Position numbers and translations under genes: made by a program. 37,206 nucleotides of DNA from Sphingopyxis sp. (lineage in GTDB: Bacteria; Pseudomonadota; Alphaproteobacteria; Sphingomonadales; Sphingomonadaceae): positions 1-37,206 of the forward strand of contig JAEMRT010000049.1 of NCBI GenBank assembly GCA_016463225.1. Reading direction: 5' to 3'. Below the pieces are notes generated by a model. The model saw nothing but the letters and a program-made list of their open reading frames with translations, was not told where the DNA came from and ran no database searches. Numbering within the stretch: the stretch's first letter is position 1; each line of letters starts with the position of its first letter. Shown here piece after piece: positions 25,135 to 32,064 of this stretch.

Positions 25135-26412
25135 TCAGGCGACGGCGACCGCTTCGACAAAGTGCCGGGCGCGATGGTGCAGCGACTGCGCCGCCTCGGT
25201 CAGCCGGCCGGACAACTGGCCGAGCGCCTGCGCCCCGTCGCCGACCGCGGTCGCACCATGTCCGATCTCGCGCACCCGCACGTCGATTTCACGGCCCGCC
25301 GACACCGCTTGCTCGACATAGCTCGCGATCATCAACGTCGTCGCGCTCTGGCCGTCGACCGCACAGTCGATCGCGTCGGAGAAGCCATTGTTCGCATCGA
25401 TCGCCTGCTCGACCTCGTCGAAGCCCGCAGCGACCTGTTCGACGATGTCGCGGATACGATCGACATATTGGGTGATGTCGCCGGCCGCCGAGCGTGTCTG
25501 GCTGGCCAGCGTCTTCACTTCGGCGGCGACCACCGCAAAGCCGCGCCCGGCGTCGCCCGCCCGCGCCGCCTCGATCCCCGCATTGAGCGCCAGCATGTTG
25601 GTACGGCTTGCCATATCAATGATCAGCGCCAGCATCTGTTCGATCGACTGGCTCGCAGCGCGCAGCGCGGCGGTCCGCGCGCCCGCCTGCTTCACCTTCA
25701 GATGCGCCTCGCCGCGCACCGCGCGGGCACGCGAACCGTCGTCGACGATCCTGGCCATCGTCGCCGCGAGCGCGTGCCCACGGTCGCCCAGTTCGTGCAG
25801 TCCGGTCAGCGTTTGCGCGGTGGCGCCCGCGACGGTCACCGCGTCACGGCCGGTCTGCAGCGCGCGTTCGGACAGGGTGCCAGCGACCGCCTCGACCTTG
25901 CGCGCCATCTCTGACAGCGCGGCGGTGAGCGCAGTGATGTCCTGCTGAAACCGCTGCCCGGCGTCATCGATCTGCGTCGTGCGCGCAGCGCGCTCTTGCG
26001 CCAGTTCGACTTCGCGCAACATCGCCAGCTTGGCGAGCTGGCCGCTGTCGAGCGTTTCGACAAAACGGCCTGCCCGGACAAGGATCAGGTTTTGCTGGCC
26101 CGGCGACTGCGCGGCGATACGCAGCAGGTCAGTGGTTGACCGGGCAACGTCGGCGGTCGGGCAGGGTTCGATCATCGACGCGATCGATCCGCCGATCGTC
26201 GGATTCTGCATCAGCGAAAACCAGAAGGGACAGAACAGCAATTCACGCACCCGTTGCTCGCGAATGATGCCGATGGGACGCGCGTTGGCGTCAAGCACTG
26301 CCAGCGCGCGCAGATCCTGGTCGCTGCGGAACAGGTCGATGACCTGCGACATATGCGCGTCGGCGGCAACCGCGGCGGCGTGACCCGATGATGGTAACAA
26401 AATGTGGTCCAT
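25135..26412 (-). CDS. Soluble methyl-accepting chemotaxis-type receptor with CBS-like N-terminus
   Basis: A 425-residue protein with no membrane helix. Residues 10-70 (IDLFRSDQDLRALAVLDANA, then RPIGIIREQRVRELL) look like one CBS-type or similar small-ligand module. The C-terminal half is a long coiled coil with the MCP signalling tip ASRTNMLALNAGIEAARAGD followed by GRGFAVVAAEVKTLA near residue 265-305, where CheA and CheW would dock. The usual Ala-Ala in NAAIEAARAGE reads NAGIEAARAGD. Methylation sites are not obvious. No che genes are nearby, so it may serve another two-component or intracellular sensing role. It probably senses a cytoplasmic ligand. Confidence 0.83.
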   Translation of the reverse strand: MDHILLPSSGHAAAVAADAHMSQVIDLFRSDQDLRALAVLDANARPIGIIREQRVRELLFCPFWFSLMQNPTIGGSIASMIEPCPTADVARSTTDLLRIAAQSPGQQNLILVRAGRFVETLDSGQLAKLAMLREVELAQERAARTTQIDDAGQRFQQDITALTAALSEMARKVEAVAGTLSERALQTGRDAVTVAGATAQTLTGLHELGDRGHALAATMARIVDDGSRARAVRGEAHLKVKQAGARTAALRAASQSIEQMLALIIDMASRTNMLALNAGIEAARAGDAGRGFAVVAAEVKTLASQTRSAAGDITQYVDRIRDIVEQVAAGFDEVEQAIDANNGFSDAIDCAVDGQSATTLMIASYVEQAVSAGREIDVRVREIGHGATAVGDGAQALGQLSGRLTEAAQSLHHRARHFVEAVAVA

Positions 26413-26618
26413 GACGGGCGTGGTCTCTCTTCGCGCTGCGATTGCTGGTTCGCGGCCCGGTCTAAGTGACGTCGGTAAACACGACTTTAACCATTTGTTT
26501 CAATGCTGTGACACAGGGCCGCAACGCGAGGGCGACCCGTCGCAATATTCTGTTCAGATCGCACCGGCTATGCGAAGAGGCGGCGCACCGCTTGGTTGGC
26601 GGGGGCGAGGAGAAGACT

Positions 26619-26924
26619 ATGCGTGCCATCATCATCGCCCTTGCGGCCCTCCCGCTGCTCACCGGCTGCATCAGCGCGGTCAAGACCGTTGTGACCGCCC
26701 CGGTCAAGGCCGTCGGGCAGGTCGCTGACTGGACGACCACCAGCCAGGACGAATCGGATCGCAATCGCGGCCGCGAAATGCGTAAGCGCGAGGAGCAGCT
26801 GGGCAAGCTATCGCGCCAGCGCGACAAGGCGGCGGAGAAGTGCCGCGATGGCAACGAAGACCAATGTCAGCGCGCCGAAGTCCTGGACCATGAAATCGAA
26901 GCGGTGATGGCGGCGCCGCGCTAA
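26619..26924 (+). CDS. Small lipoprotein of unknown function
   Basis: A 101-residue protein with a lipoprotein signal peptide (MRAIIIALAALPLLTGC, Cys at 17). The mature part is short, starting AVKTVVTAPVKAVGQVADW, then a highly charged helix (RNRGREMRKREEQLGKLSRQ) and two cysteines near the end (EKCRDGNEDQCQRAE) that could form a disulfide. I recognise no named family, though similar small coiled lipoproteins are common in sphingomonads. ATG 26619 follows GAGGAGA by about 7 bases; the frame upstream to 26466 is rejected for lack of a signal peptide. It converges on the repressor gene with a 4-base gap. The 206 bases upstream hold no gene. Confidence 0.75.
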   Translation: MRAIIIALAALPLLTGCISAVKTVVTAPVKAVGQVADWTTTSQDESDRNRGREMRKREEQLGKLSRQRDKAAEKCRDGNEDQCQRAEVLDHEIEAVMAAPR

Positions 26925-26928
26925 GCGC

Positions 26929-27597
26929 CTACCGCACCCGCCGCCCCGTCCACACGACGCGGCCGACCAGCTGCACCGATGTCATCGGCAGGTCGTCCCA
27001 GCTGCGGTAATGCGGATTGTCGCTGATCACAGAGATCCGTCCCGGGCCGGGCGCGCGCGCGATGCGTTTGACCATCAGCACATCGTCCATGCGCAGCACA
27101 TAGATGCCGTCACGCAACCGCGCCGCGGCGTCGCCGCCATCGACCAAGATATCGTCGCCGTCGTTCAGCGTCGGCGCCATCGAATCGCCCTCGACGCGAA
27201 TGATACTGAGCGCGCGCGGATCGGCGCCGAGGTCGCGCAGCCATTTGGGGTCGAACGCGACCTCACCCTCGACCGGTTCGCCCTCGACGCTCGCCCCCGC
27301 GCCCGCCGAGGCGCCGATCGCCAGCTTCGGGACGAGGATCATCCCCGGACCGCGCATCCGCGCCGGGGTCGCGACGCGCTGCACCGGCCCGCCGAGCAGT
27401 GCTTCGGACACCCCCAGATAGGCGGCGATCCGCGCGCGGTCCTGTTCGGCGAGCCGCCGCGGCGAGCCGCGTTTGATATATTGCTGGATATAGGCGGGGT
27501 TGCGCCCGATCACCTGCGACAGGCGCGCATAGTCGATGCCCTTGTCGGTCAAGAGGCGGTCGAGCGCGGCGCGCGGATCGGCAACATGGTCGGTCAT
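26929..27597 (-). CDS. S24/LexA-like HTH repressor
   Basis: A 222-residue regulator. The N-terminal helix-turn-helix (YARLSQVIGRNPAYIQQYIK, then RGSPRRL) at about residues 23-48 is followed by a peptidase S24 domain with the catalytic dyad S139 (VEGDSMAPTL) and K177 (LMVKRIA). An Ala-Gly pair at residues 98-99 sits where LexA/CI-type proteins are self-cleaved, so RecA- or stress-triggered inactivation is possible but unproven. It looks like a chromosomal sphingomonad regulator, not a phage one, as no phage genes are near. Its promoter lies in the operator array at 27617-27692, so it probably regulates itself and the divergent small gene. Confidence 0.88.
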   Translation of the reverse strand: MTDHVADPRAALDRLLTDKGIDYARLSQVIGRNPAYIQQYIKRGSPRRLAEQDRARIAAYLGVSEALLGGPVQRVATPARMRGPGMILVPKLAIGASAGAGASVEGEPVEGEVAFDPKWLRDLGADPRALSIIRVEGDSMAPTLNDGDDILVDGGDAAARLRDGIYVLRMDDVLMVKRIARAPGPGRISVISDNPHYRSWDDLPMTSVQLVGRVVWTGRRVR

Positions 27598-27616
27598 CGG
27601 GCTGGTGAACTAGTCC

Positions 27617-27692
27617 TTCCTATTTCGTTCCTAGCAAGCGGATTTTTCCTAGACAAGTAGGAAATTGAGCATCAGATAGGATTTATCCTATC
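27617..27692. promoter_or_regulatory. Operator array between divergent repressor and HTH genes
   Basis: Six copies of a TCCTA/TAGGA half-site lie within 76 bases: TTCCTA at 27617, 27628 and 27646, TAGGAA at 27658, TAGGAT at 27677 and ATCCTA at 27685. Two form perfect dyads: TTTCCTA-N6-TAGGAAA (27645-27664) and GATAGGAT-TT-ATCCTATC (27675-27692). A minus-strand promoter TTGTCT-N17-TAGGAA (27656-27628) uses one half-site as its -10. On the plus strand TTGAGC (27665) and TATCGG (27689) flank the second dyad. The region is AT-richer than its surroundings. Confidence 0.7.
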
Positions 27693-27733
27693 GGGTGAGT
27701 CGCCCGGTTGTCGACGCGATCAGGGAGGAAAAT

Positions 27734-27997
27734 ATGGAGCGCACATTGTTGCAACGGATCGACGCCTTTTTGAAAGAGTCGGCGATGCCGCCCACCGTGT
27801 TCGGCCGCGCCGCAGTGCGCGACCCGCGGCTGGTCAGCGATTTACGCGACGGTCGCGAACCGGGCGGTCAGCTGATTTGCCGTGTGGAACATTTCATGAA
27901 CATATGGCGCGCCGAACGTCATGCGGGCCGGGTCGAACCGCGGGGCGACCGGCGAACACGGTCCTTTCGCCAATCCGCCAAAGGAGCGCAGGCATGA
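27734..27997 (+). CDS. Small HTH-like protein, divergent to the S24 repressor
   Basis: An 87-residue basic protein. Residues 1-55 (LLQRIDAFLKESAMPPTVFG, then RAAVRDPRLVSDLRDGREPG) read as a compact Cro/XRE-like helix-turn-helix, with VFGRAAVRDPRLVSDLRDG as turn and recognition helix. The tail is Arg-rich and likely disordered. ATG 27734 has GGAGG (27724-27728) 5 bases upstream; a GTG at 27695 would place the start inside the operator region and is rejected. Its stop overlaps the next gene (ATGA). Lying back to back with the S24 repressor across shared operators, it could be the second half of a CI/Cro-like switch (inference). No database name is recalled. Confidence 0.65.
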   Translation: MERTLLQRIDAFLKESAMPPTVFGRAAVRDPRLVSDLRDGREPGGQLICRVEHFMNIWRAERHAGRVEPRGDRRTRSFRQSAKGAQA

Positions 27998-28320
27998 CGC
28001 GCTGGTCGCCCGCGCTGTCGCGCCGCCCCGGCTGCCCGCACCGCCGTTTGCGCCACCTGCTCGCGGGCGCTTTGCCGCCCGGGCTGACGATCGGCGCTTC
28101 GACGTTCCGGCCTTGGGCCAGCGCGAATTTCGTTGGTGCGCGCCACATCTTTCCTTGCGCGGTGGCGGTTGGCGACGACAACGCTGTATGCGCCGCCCTG
28201 CAGGCCGAGCTGGCGGCGGCCGAATGGACTTTGCCGGGCCATATCGTCGCCGACGCATCGGTCGAATGTGGGGCGGAGCCTCGCGCGCTCCAGATCGAAA
28301 TCCTGACGGTCGAGGATTAG
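27994..28320 (+). CDS. Hypothetical protein coupled to the small HTH gene
   Basis: A 108-residue protein that I do not recognise. It starts MTRWSPALSRRPGCPHRRLR (basic), then has a more ordered centre, FVGARHIFPCAVAVGDDNAV, and an acidic end, EPRALQIEILTVED. No signal peptide or membrane helix is clear. ATG 27994 overlaps the preceding stop in ATGA and has AAGGAG 8 bases upstream. Its TAG overlaps the TAA of the convergent membrane-protein gene within the four bases 28317-28320. It is presumably under the same repressor control as the HTH gene. Function unknown. Confidence 0.65.
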   Translation: MTRWSPALSRRPGCPHRRLRHLLAGALPPGLTIGASTFRPWASANFVGARHIFPCAVAVGDDNAVCAALQAELAAAEWTLPGHIVADASVECGAEPRALQIEILTVED

Positions 28321-29162
28321 CCGACCGACTGGCGCGTCATCCGTTGCAAGGTGCTGAGCGCGGCTTCGAGCGCGAAATCGACCTCGGGTTCCAGGTCAGC
28401 GGCACCACCTTCAGGTACCGGGATCGCAGGCGTCGCCGCCAATACACCGGGCGACCGGCGGCGTAGCGCAAGGCCCGCCTCCAGCCGTGCGACCATTGCG
28501 CCAAGCGAATGGTCGGTGGCGGCGGGCGGCAGCGGTGCTGTCATCTCGGCGGGTTGCAGCCAGGGTTCGTCGCCGACAACGACCTCTTCCGGGGCCAGAT
28601 CGGCGAGCACCAGTTCGTCGGCATTTTGTTCGGCAAATTCATCGAGCCACAGGTCGGCCTCGGCGCTGTGTTCGGCGGCCTCGACGTCGGCGTTCAGCGG
28701 TCCCAAGCCGCCCGCGGGCAGATCGCGGCCGGCGCGGATCGGCGGGCGCACCGGGTCATCGGGATGCAGGTCGACGCGGCGGCGGCGCGTCCAGAAAGCG
28801 TCGCTATCCTCGTCGGCATCCGCCGTGGACTCGCGGCGGAAACGCCCGCGCAGCGAGGACAGTCCCGCCGCTTCGGGCTGCGCGATCAGCAGCGCGACCA
28901 GCCCCGCGATCAGCGAAGCGATCGCCGCCATGCCAAGCGCCAGCACCAGCCGTCCGGCATTGCCAACCGGCGGCACAAAATAGTCCGACAGGCGATCGAG
29001 ATAGAGGTTCCAGCCGATCCCGGCGACCCACGACATCGGCATCACCACGGCGAACAGGAAGGTCAGCACCGCGGCGCCGATCACCGCGGGCATGGCGGGG
29101 CGCAGCGTGCGGAGGAGCGCACTCGCTTTGCCCTGGCCGGGGTTGTCGCTGGTCTCGTCCAT
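28317..29162 (-). CDS. Two-helix membrane protein with acidic cytoplasmic tail
   Basis: A 281-residue protein. Two hydrophobic segments lie at about residues 25-48 (AVIGAAVLTFLFAVVMPMSW) and 72-95 (LVLALGMAAIASLIAGLVAL). The C-terminal 180 residues are soluble, rich in Asp, Glu, Pro and Ala, with basic RRRR near 130 and a final helix DFALEAALSTLQRMTRQSVG. I do not recognise a family; the layout suggests a membrane-tethered scaffold or adaptor. ATG 29162 is preferred to the TTG at 29171. It lies upstream-to-upstream with nothing, being 59 bases downstream of the glycosyltransferase stop on the same strand, so it may be the second gene of that transcript. Function unknown. Confidence 0.7.
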   Translation of the reverse strand: MDETSDNPGQGKASALLRTLRPAMPAVIGAAVLTFLFAVVMPMSWVAGIGWNLYLDRLSDYFVPPVGNAGRLVLALGMAAIASLIAGLVALLIAQPEAAGLSSLRGRFRRESTADADEDSDAFWTRRRRVDLHPDDPVRPPIRAGRDLPAGGLGPLNADVEAAEHSAEADLWLDEFAEQNADELVLADLAPEEVVVGDEPWLQPAEMTAPLPPAATDHSLGAMVARLEAGLALRRRSPGVLAATPAIPVPEGGAADLEPEVDFALEAALSTLQRMTRQSVG

Positions 29163-29221
29163 ATCGTCCAATTCCGTGCGGCCCGCGCGGGGCCAAAATA
29201 TTGTCTTTCCGGGCAGCGCGC

Positions 29222-30430
29222 TCAGGCGGCGCCGCGCAGCAATCGCTGGTAAACCGGCCCGTAACGTAAAATGTTTGATGACCAGTTACGATGGGTTTCG
29301 ACAAAAATACGTGCGGTGCGCCTTCGTTCCGCCCAAATGCCCTGATTTTCGAGCAGCTTCGCCAGCGCATCAGCGATCGCTTTGGGGTCGTCGGGGGCGA
29401 AGAGCGTCCCGGTCACGCCATCCTCGATCAGCTCGCGGTGGCCGCCGACGTCGGATGCCGCGACCAGCTTGCCCTGCGCCATCGCCTCGAGCGGCTTGAG
29501 CGGGGTGACGAGGTCGGTCAGCCGCATTTTCTTGCGCGGATAGGCGAGGATATCGATCAGCGAATAATAGCGTTCGACCTCGTGATGCGGCACCCGCCCG
29601 ACGAAATGAATCTGTGCCGCGGCGGAGGACGACGCCGCCTGCGCCTTCAGCGCCGCCTCCATCGGGCCGCCGCCGACAAGCAGCAACCGCGCCCTGGGCT
29701 GCACCGCGACCAGCGCGGGCATTGCCGCGATCAGGTCGTCGATCCCCTCATAATCGTAAAAGCTGCCGATATAGCCGATCACCGCGTCGTCGGCGGCGAT
29801 CCCCAGCGTATTCGCCAGCGCATCGTCGCGCGGCGGCGGATCGCCGAACAGGTCGAGATCGACGCCATTCGGGGATACGGTAATCTTGGCAGGGGCAATG
29901 CCGCGCGCGATCAGATCGCCGCGCAGACCTTCACAGATCACCGCGACCGCGTCGGCCGATTTCACTGCGTGCGTCTCCAGCTGTTTGGTCAGCCAATACC
30001 GCAGGCTGCCCTCGCGTCCAGTGCCATTGCCGACCGCGGCATCCTCCCAGAAGGCGCGAATTTCATAGATGACGGGGATATTCAGGCGCTTGCCGACGCG
30101 CAGCGCCGCGAGCCCGTCCATCACCGGCGAATGCGCGTGCAGCACATCGGGCTGCCATTCCAGCGCCAGTGCCTCGACCCGCTTGGCCAACGCGCCGATT
30201 TCGCGCCATTCGCGGATTGGCGCGCGCGCCGGTGCGATCGGTGGGGTGCGGTAAAAGGTCAGCCCATCAACCGTTTCGCCGTCCGGTCCGGGTTCGGGGT
30301 GGCGTACCCCGGTCACCCCGGCAACGTCCCAGCCCTTCGCGACCTGCGCCTTCATCAGCGCGCGGGTACGAAAGGTATAGCCGCTGTGCGTCGGCAGGCT
30401 ATGATCAAGGACGTGCAATATTCGGGTCAT
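29222..30430 (-). CDS. Exosortase-A-associated glycosyltransferase (GT4)
   Basis: A 402-residue GT-B glycosyltransferase. The start ILHVLDHSLPTHSGYTFRTR is the hallmark of the TIGR04063-type family found with PEP-CTERM/exosortase A clusters. The donor-binding half has VSPNGVDLDLF, IGYIGSFYDYEGIDDLI, LLLVGGGPMEA and the E-x7-E region PLKPLEAMAQGKLVAASDVG, all typical of GT4. It should add a sugar to an exopolysaccharide or protein-linked glycan in the cytoplasm. It is divergent from the ligase-type gene at 30645 with a 66-base gap to the small ORF. No exosortase gene is present in the window. The substrate is not known. Confidence 0.85.
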   Translation of the reverse strand: MTRILHVLDHSLPTHSGYTFRTRALMKAQVAKGWDVAGVTGVRHPEPGPDGETVDGLTFYRTPPIAPARAPIREWREIGALAKRVEALALEWQPDVLHAHSPVMDGLAALRVGKRLNIPVIYEIRAFWEDAAVGNGTGREGSLRYWLTKQLETHAVKSADAVAVICEGLRGDLIARGIAPAKITVSPNGVDLDLFGDPPPRDDALANTLGIAADDAVIGYIGSFYDYEGIDDLIAAMPALVAVQPRARLLLVGGGPMEAALKAQAASSSAAAQIHFVGRVPHHEVERYYSLIDILAYPRKKMRLTDLVTPLKPLEAMAQGKLVAASDVGGHRELIEDGVTGTLFAPDDPKAIADALAKLLENQGIWAERRRTARIFVETHRNWSSNILRYGPVYQRLLRGAA

Positions 30431-30496
30431 TATGGTGGTCTCTGGCAGACAAGGCTTAACGCCGCGTCAACCCAGATAGCCTAGGTATCCTCCTAT

Positions 30497-30652
30497 ATGG
30501 TCGACAATTTTTCCATTGGGTTGACGCACGTCTTGATGGCGATTGCGCTCTGGCGCCTGCTGCACCGCGACGATCTCGACCGCGAGGTCAGCCCGCGTAT
30601 GCAATGGCAGCAAAACCGCGATGCGGAACCGGGCGACCGCCCCGATGCGTGA
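30497..30652 (+). CDS. 51-residue small ORF overlapping the ligase gene
   Basis: ATG 30497 opens a 51-codon frame: MVDNFSIGLTHVLMAIALWR, then LLHRDDLDREV, ending in GDRPDA and TGA at 30650-30652. Residues 5-22 form one hydrophobic or amphipathic helix; the remainder is charged. The stop lies 5 bases beyond the ATG of the ligase-type gene (30645), giving an 8-base overlap that suggests translational coupling and membrane co-function. It fills the whole gap between the divergent genes, and the ligase has no clear ribosome site of its own, which supports it. The small gene itself has only a weak ribosome site. Function unknown. Confidence 0.6.
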   Translation: MVDNFSIGLTHVLMAIALWRLLHRDDLDREVSPRMQWQQNRDAEPGDRPDA

Positions 30653-32027
30653 CATTGCGTTCGTCGCCTTTCTGTTCGCCTTCATCGGGATCGGTTTCCG
30701 CAAGCCGTTCCTGTTCGTGCTGTGCTTTTGCTACATCGACATCGTCGCGCCGCAGCGGCTGAGCTATTTTCTGATCAATTCGATCCCGATCTCGCTGATC
30801 GTTTTCGGACTCGCGATCGTCGGCTGGCTCGCGATCGACGACAAGCGCGATACGCGCTGGTCGGGGCGACAGGTGCTGCTGGTTCTGCTGCTCGCCTATT
30901 GCGGGATGACGACGATGTCGGCCGATTTCCCGGTCGAAGCCGCCGATAAATGGAGCTGGGTGTGGAAGGCTCTCGTCTGGGCCATTTTCCTGCCGCTGAC
31001 CTTGCGCACCAAGCTGCGGATCGAGTCGCTGGCGCTGATCATGCTGCTCTCGGCCGCGTCGATTGCGATCGCGGGGGGCCTCAAGACCGCGGCGGGCGGC
31101 GGCGGCTATGGATCGCTGCAATTGCTGCTCAACGAAAACTTCGGGCTGTACGAAGGGTCGATCATGTCGACCGTCGGCATCGCGATCATCCCGCTGATCC
31201 TGTGGTATCGGCGCCACGGCACGATTTTCACCCCCGACTGGCGCGTCTCGCTCTTCTGCTTCGCGCTGTGCTTTGCCTGCATGCTGCTGCCGGTGGGCAC
31301 GCAGGCGCGCACCGGCCTCGTCTGCCTCGCCGTGCTCGCGGTGCTGTCGCTGCGCGCGGTCAAGCACCGTTTGCTCTATATGGCCGGCGCCGGCTTGCTG
31401 GCGGTCGCTGTGGTGCCGTTCCTGCCGCAGACCTTTACCGAGCGCATGGAAACGATCCAGGGCTACAAGTCCGACCAGTCGGCCTCGACCCGCGTCGCGG
31501 TGTGGGCGTGGACATGGGATTATGCCAGGGAGAACCCGTTCGGCGGGGGCTTCAACGCCTATATCCAGAACCGCCTCCGCGTCGAAACGACCGCGTCGGG
31601 TTATGATCCGAACCAGCCACAGCGGGCCGACGCAACGGTGCATGAGGATCAGGGCCGCGCCTATCATTCGAGCTATTTCGAGATGCTGGGTGAACAGGGT
31701 TATCCGGGCCTCGCGCTGTGGCTGCTGCTCCACATCGTCGGGATCGTCCAGATGGAGCGCGTCCGCCGCCGCTACCTCAAAACCCGGCGCGGCGAGGAAC
31801 AATGGATCGCGCCGCTCGCGACCGCGCTCCAGCACGGCCATATCATCTACATGGTCGGATCGCTGTTCGTCGGCATCGCGTTTCAGCCGTTCATCTACAT
31901 GATGCTGGCGCTCGAAATCGGGCTGTCGACCTATTGCCGGCGCCGCGAACAGGAAGCCGGATGGCGCCCGCTGATGGCGCGTCCGGCGCAGGTTCCCGCG
32001 CGCCACCCGCTGCCCGGCGCGCGCTGA
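30645..32027 (+). CDS. Exosortase-A-associated O-glycosylation ligase/Wzy-like polymerase
   Basis: A 460-residue inner-membrane protein with about 10-12 helices and a large periplasmic loop around residues 280-350 (MYQTFTERMETIQGYKSDQS-like text with DYARENPFGGGF). This loop, together with the Wzy_C/O-antigen-ligase look, matches the TIGR03097 family linked to exosortase A systems. The start MRDIAFVAFLFAFIGIGFRK followed by PFLFVLCFCYIDIVAPQRLS is characteristic. It should polymerise or transfer a lipid-linked glycan in the periplasm. ATG 30645 overlaps the small ORF; upstream in-frame ATGs at 30543 and 30621 give no membrane start. The GT4 gene across the divergent gap probably acts in the same pathway. 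Confidence 0.87.
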   Translation: MRDIAFVAFLFAFIGIGFRKPFLFVLCFCYIDIVAPQRLSYFLINSIPISLIVFGLAIVGWLAIDDKRDTRWSGRQVLLVLLLAYCGMTTMSADFPVEAADKWSWVWKALVWAIFLPLTLRTKLRIESLALIMLLSAASIAIAGGLKTAAGGGGYGSLQLLLNENFGLYEGSIMSTVGIAIIPLILWYRRHGTIFTPDWRVSLFCFALCFACMLLPVGTQARTGLVCLAVLAVLSLRAVKHRLLYMAGAGLLAVAVVPFLPQTFTERMETIQGYKSDQSASTRVAVWAWTWDYARENPFGGGFNAYIQNRLRVETTASGYDPNQPQRADATVHEDQGRAYHSSYFEMLGEQGYPGLALWLLLHIVGIVQMERVRRRYLKTRRGEEQWIAPLATALQHGHIIYMVGSLFVGIAFQPFIYMMLALEIGLSTYCRRREQEAGWRPLMARPAQVPARHPLPGAR

Positions 32028-32043
32028 GGCGGAACCAAAAGGC

Positions 32044-32064
32044 GGGGCAACGCGCTGATGCCCC
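32044..32064 (+). other. GC hairpin directly before the topoisomerase IB start
   Basis: GGGGCA (32044-32049) and TGCCCC (32059-32064) pair perfectly over a 9-base loop, ending on the base before ATG 32065. There is no T-run, so it is a poor terminator for the upstream ligase gene. As it covers the place where a ribosome site should be, it could limit translation of the topoisomerase. Confidence 0.4.

Noticed and set aside
26929..28320. Prophage or prophage remnant around the S24 repressor
   Set aside because: No integrase, structural, lysis or attachment-site signals are visible; neighbours are ordinary chromosomal genes.
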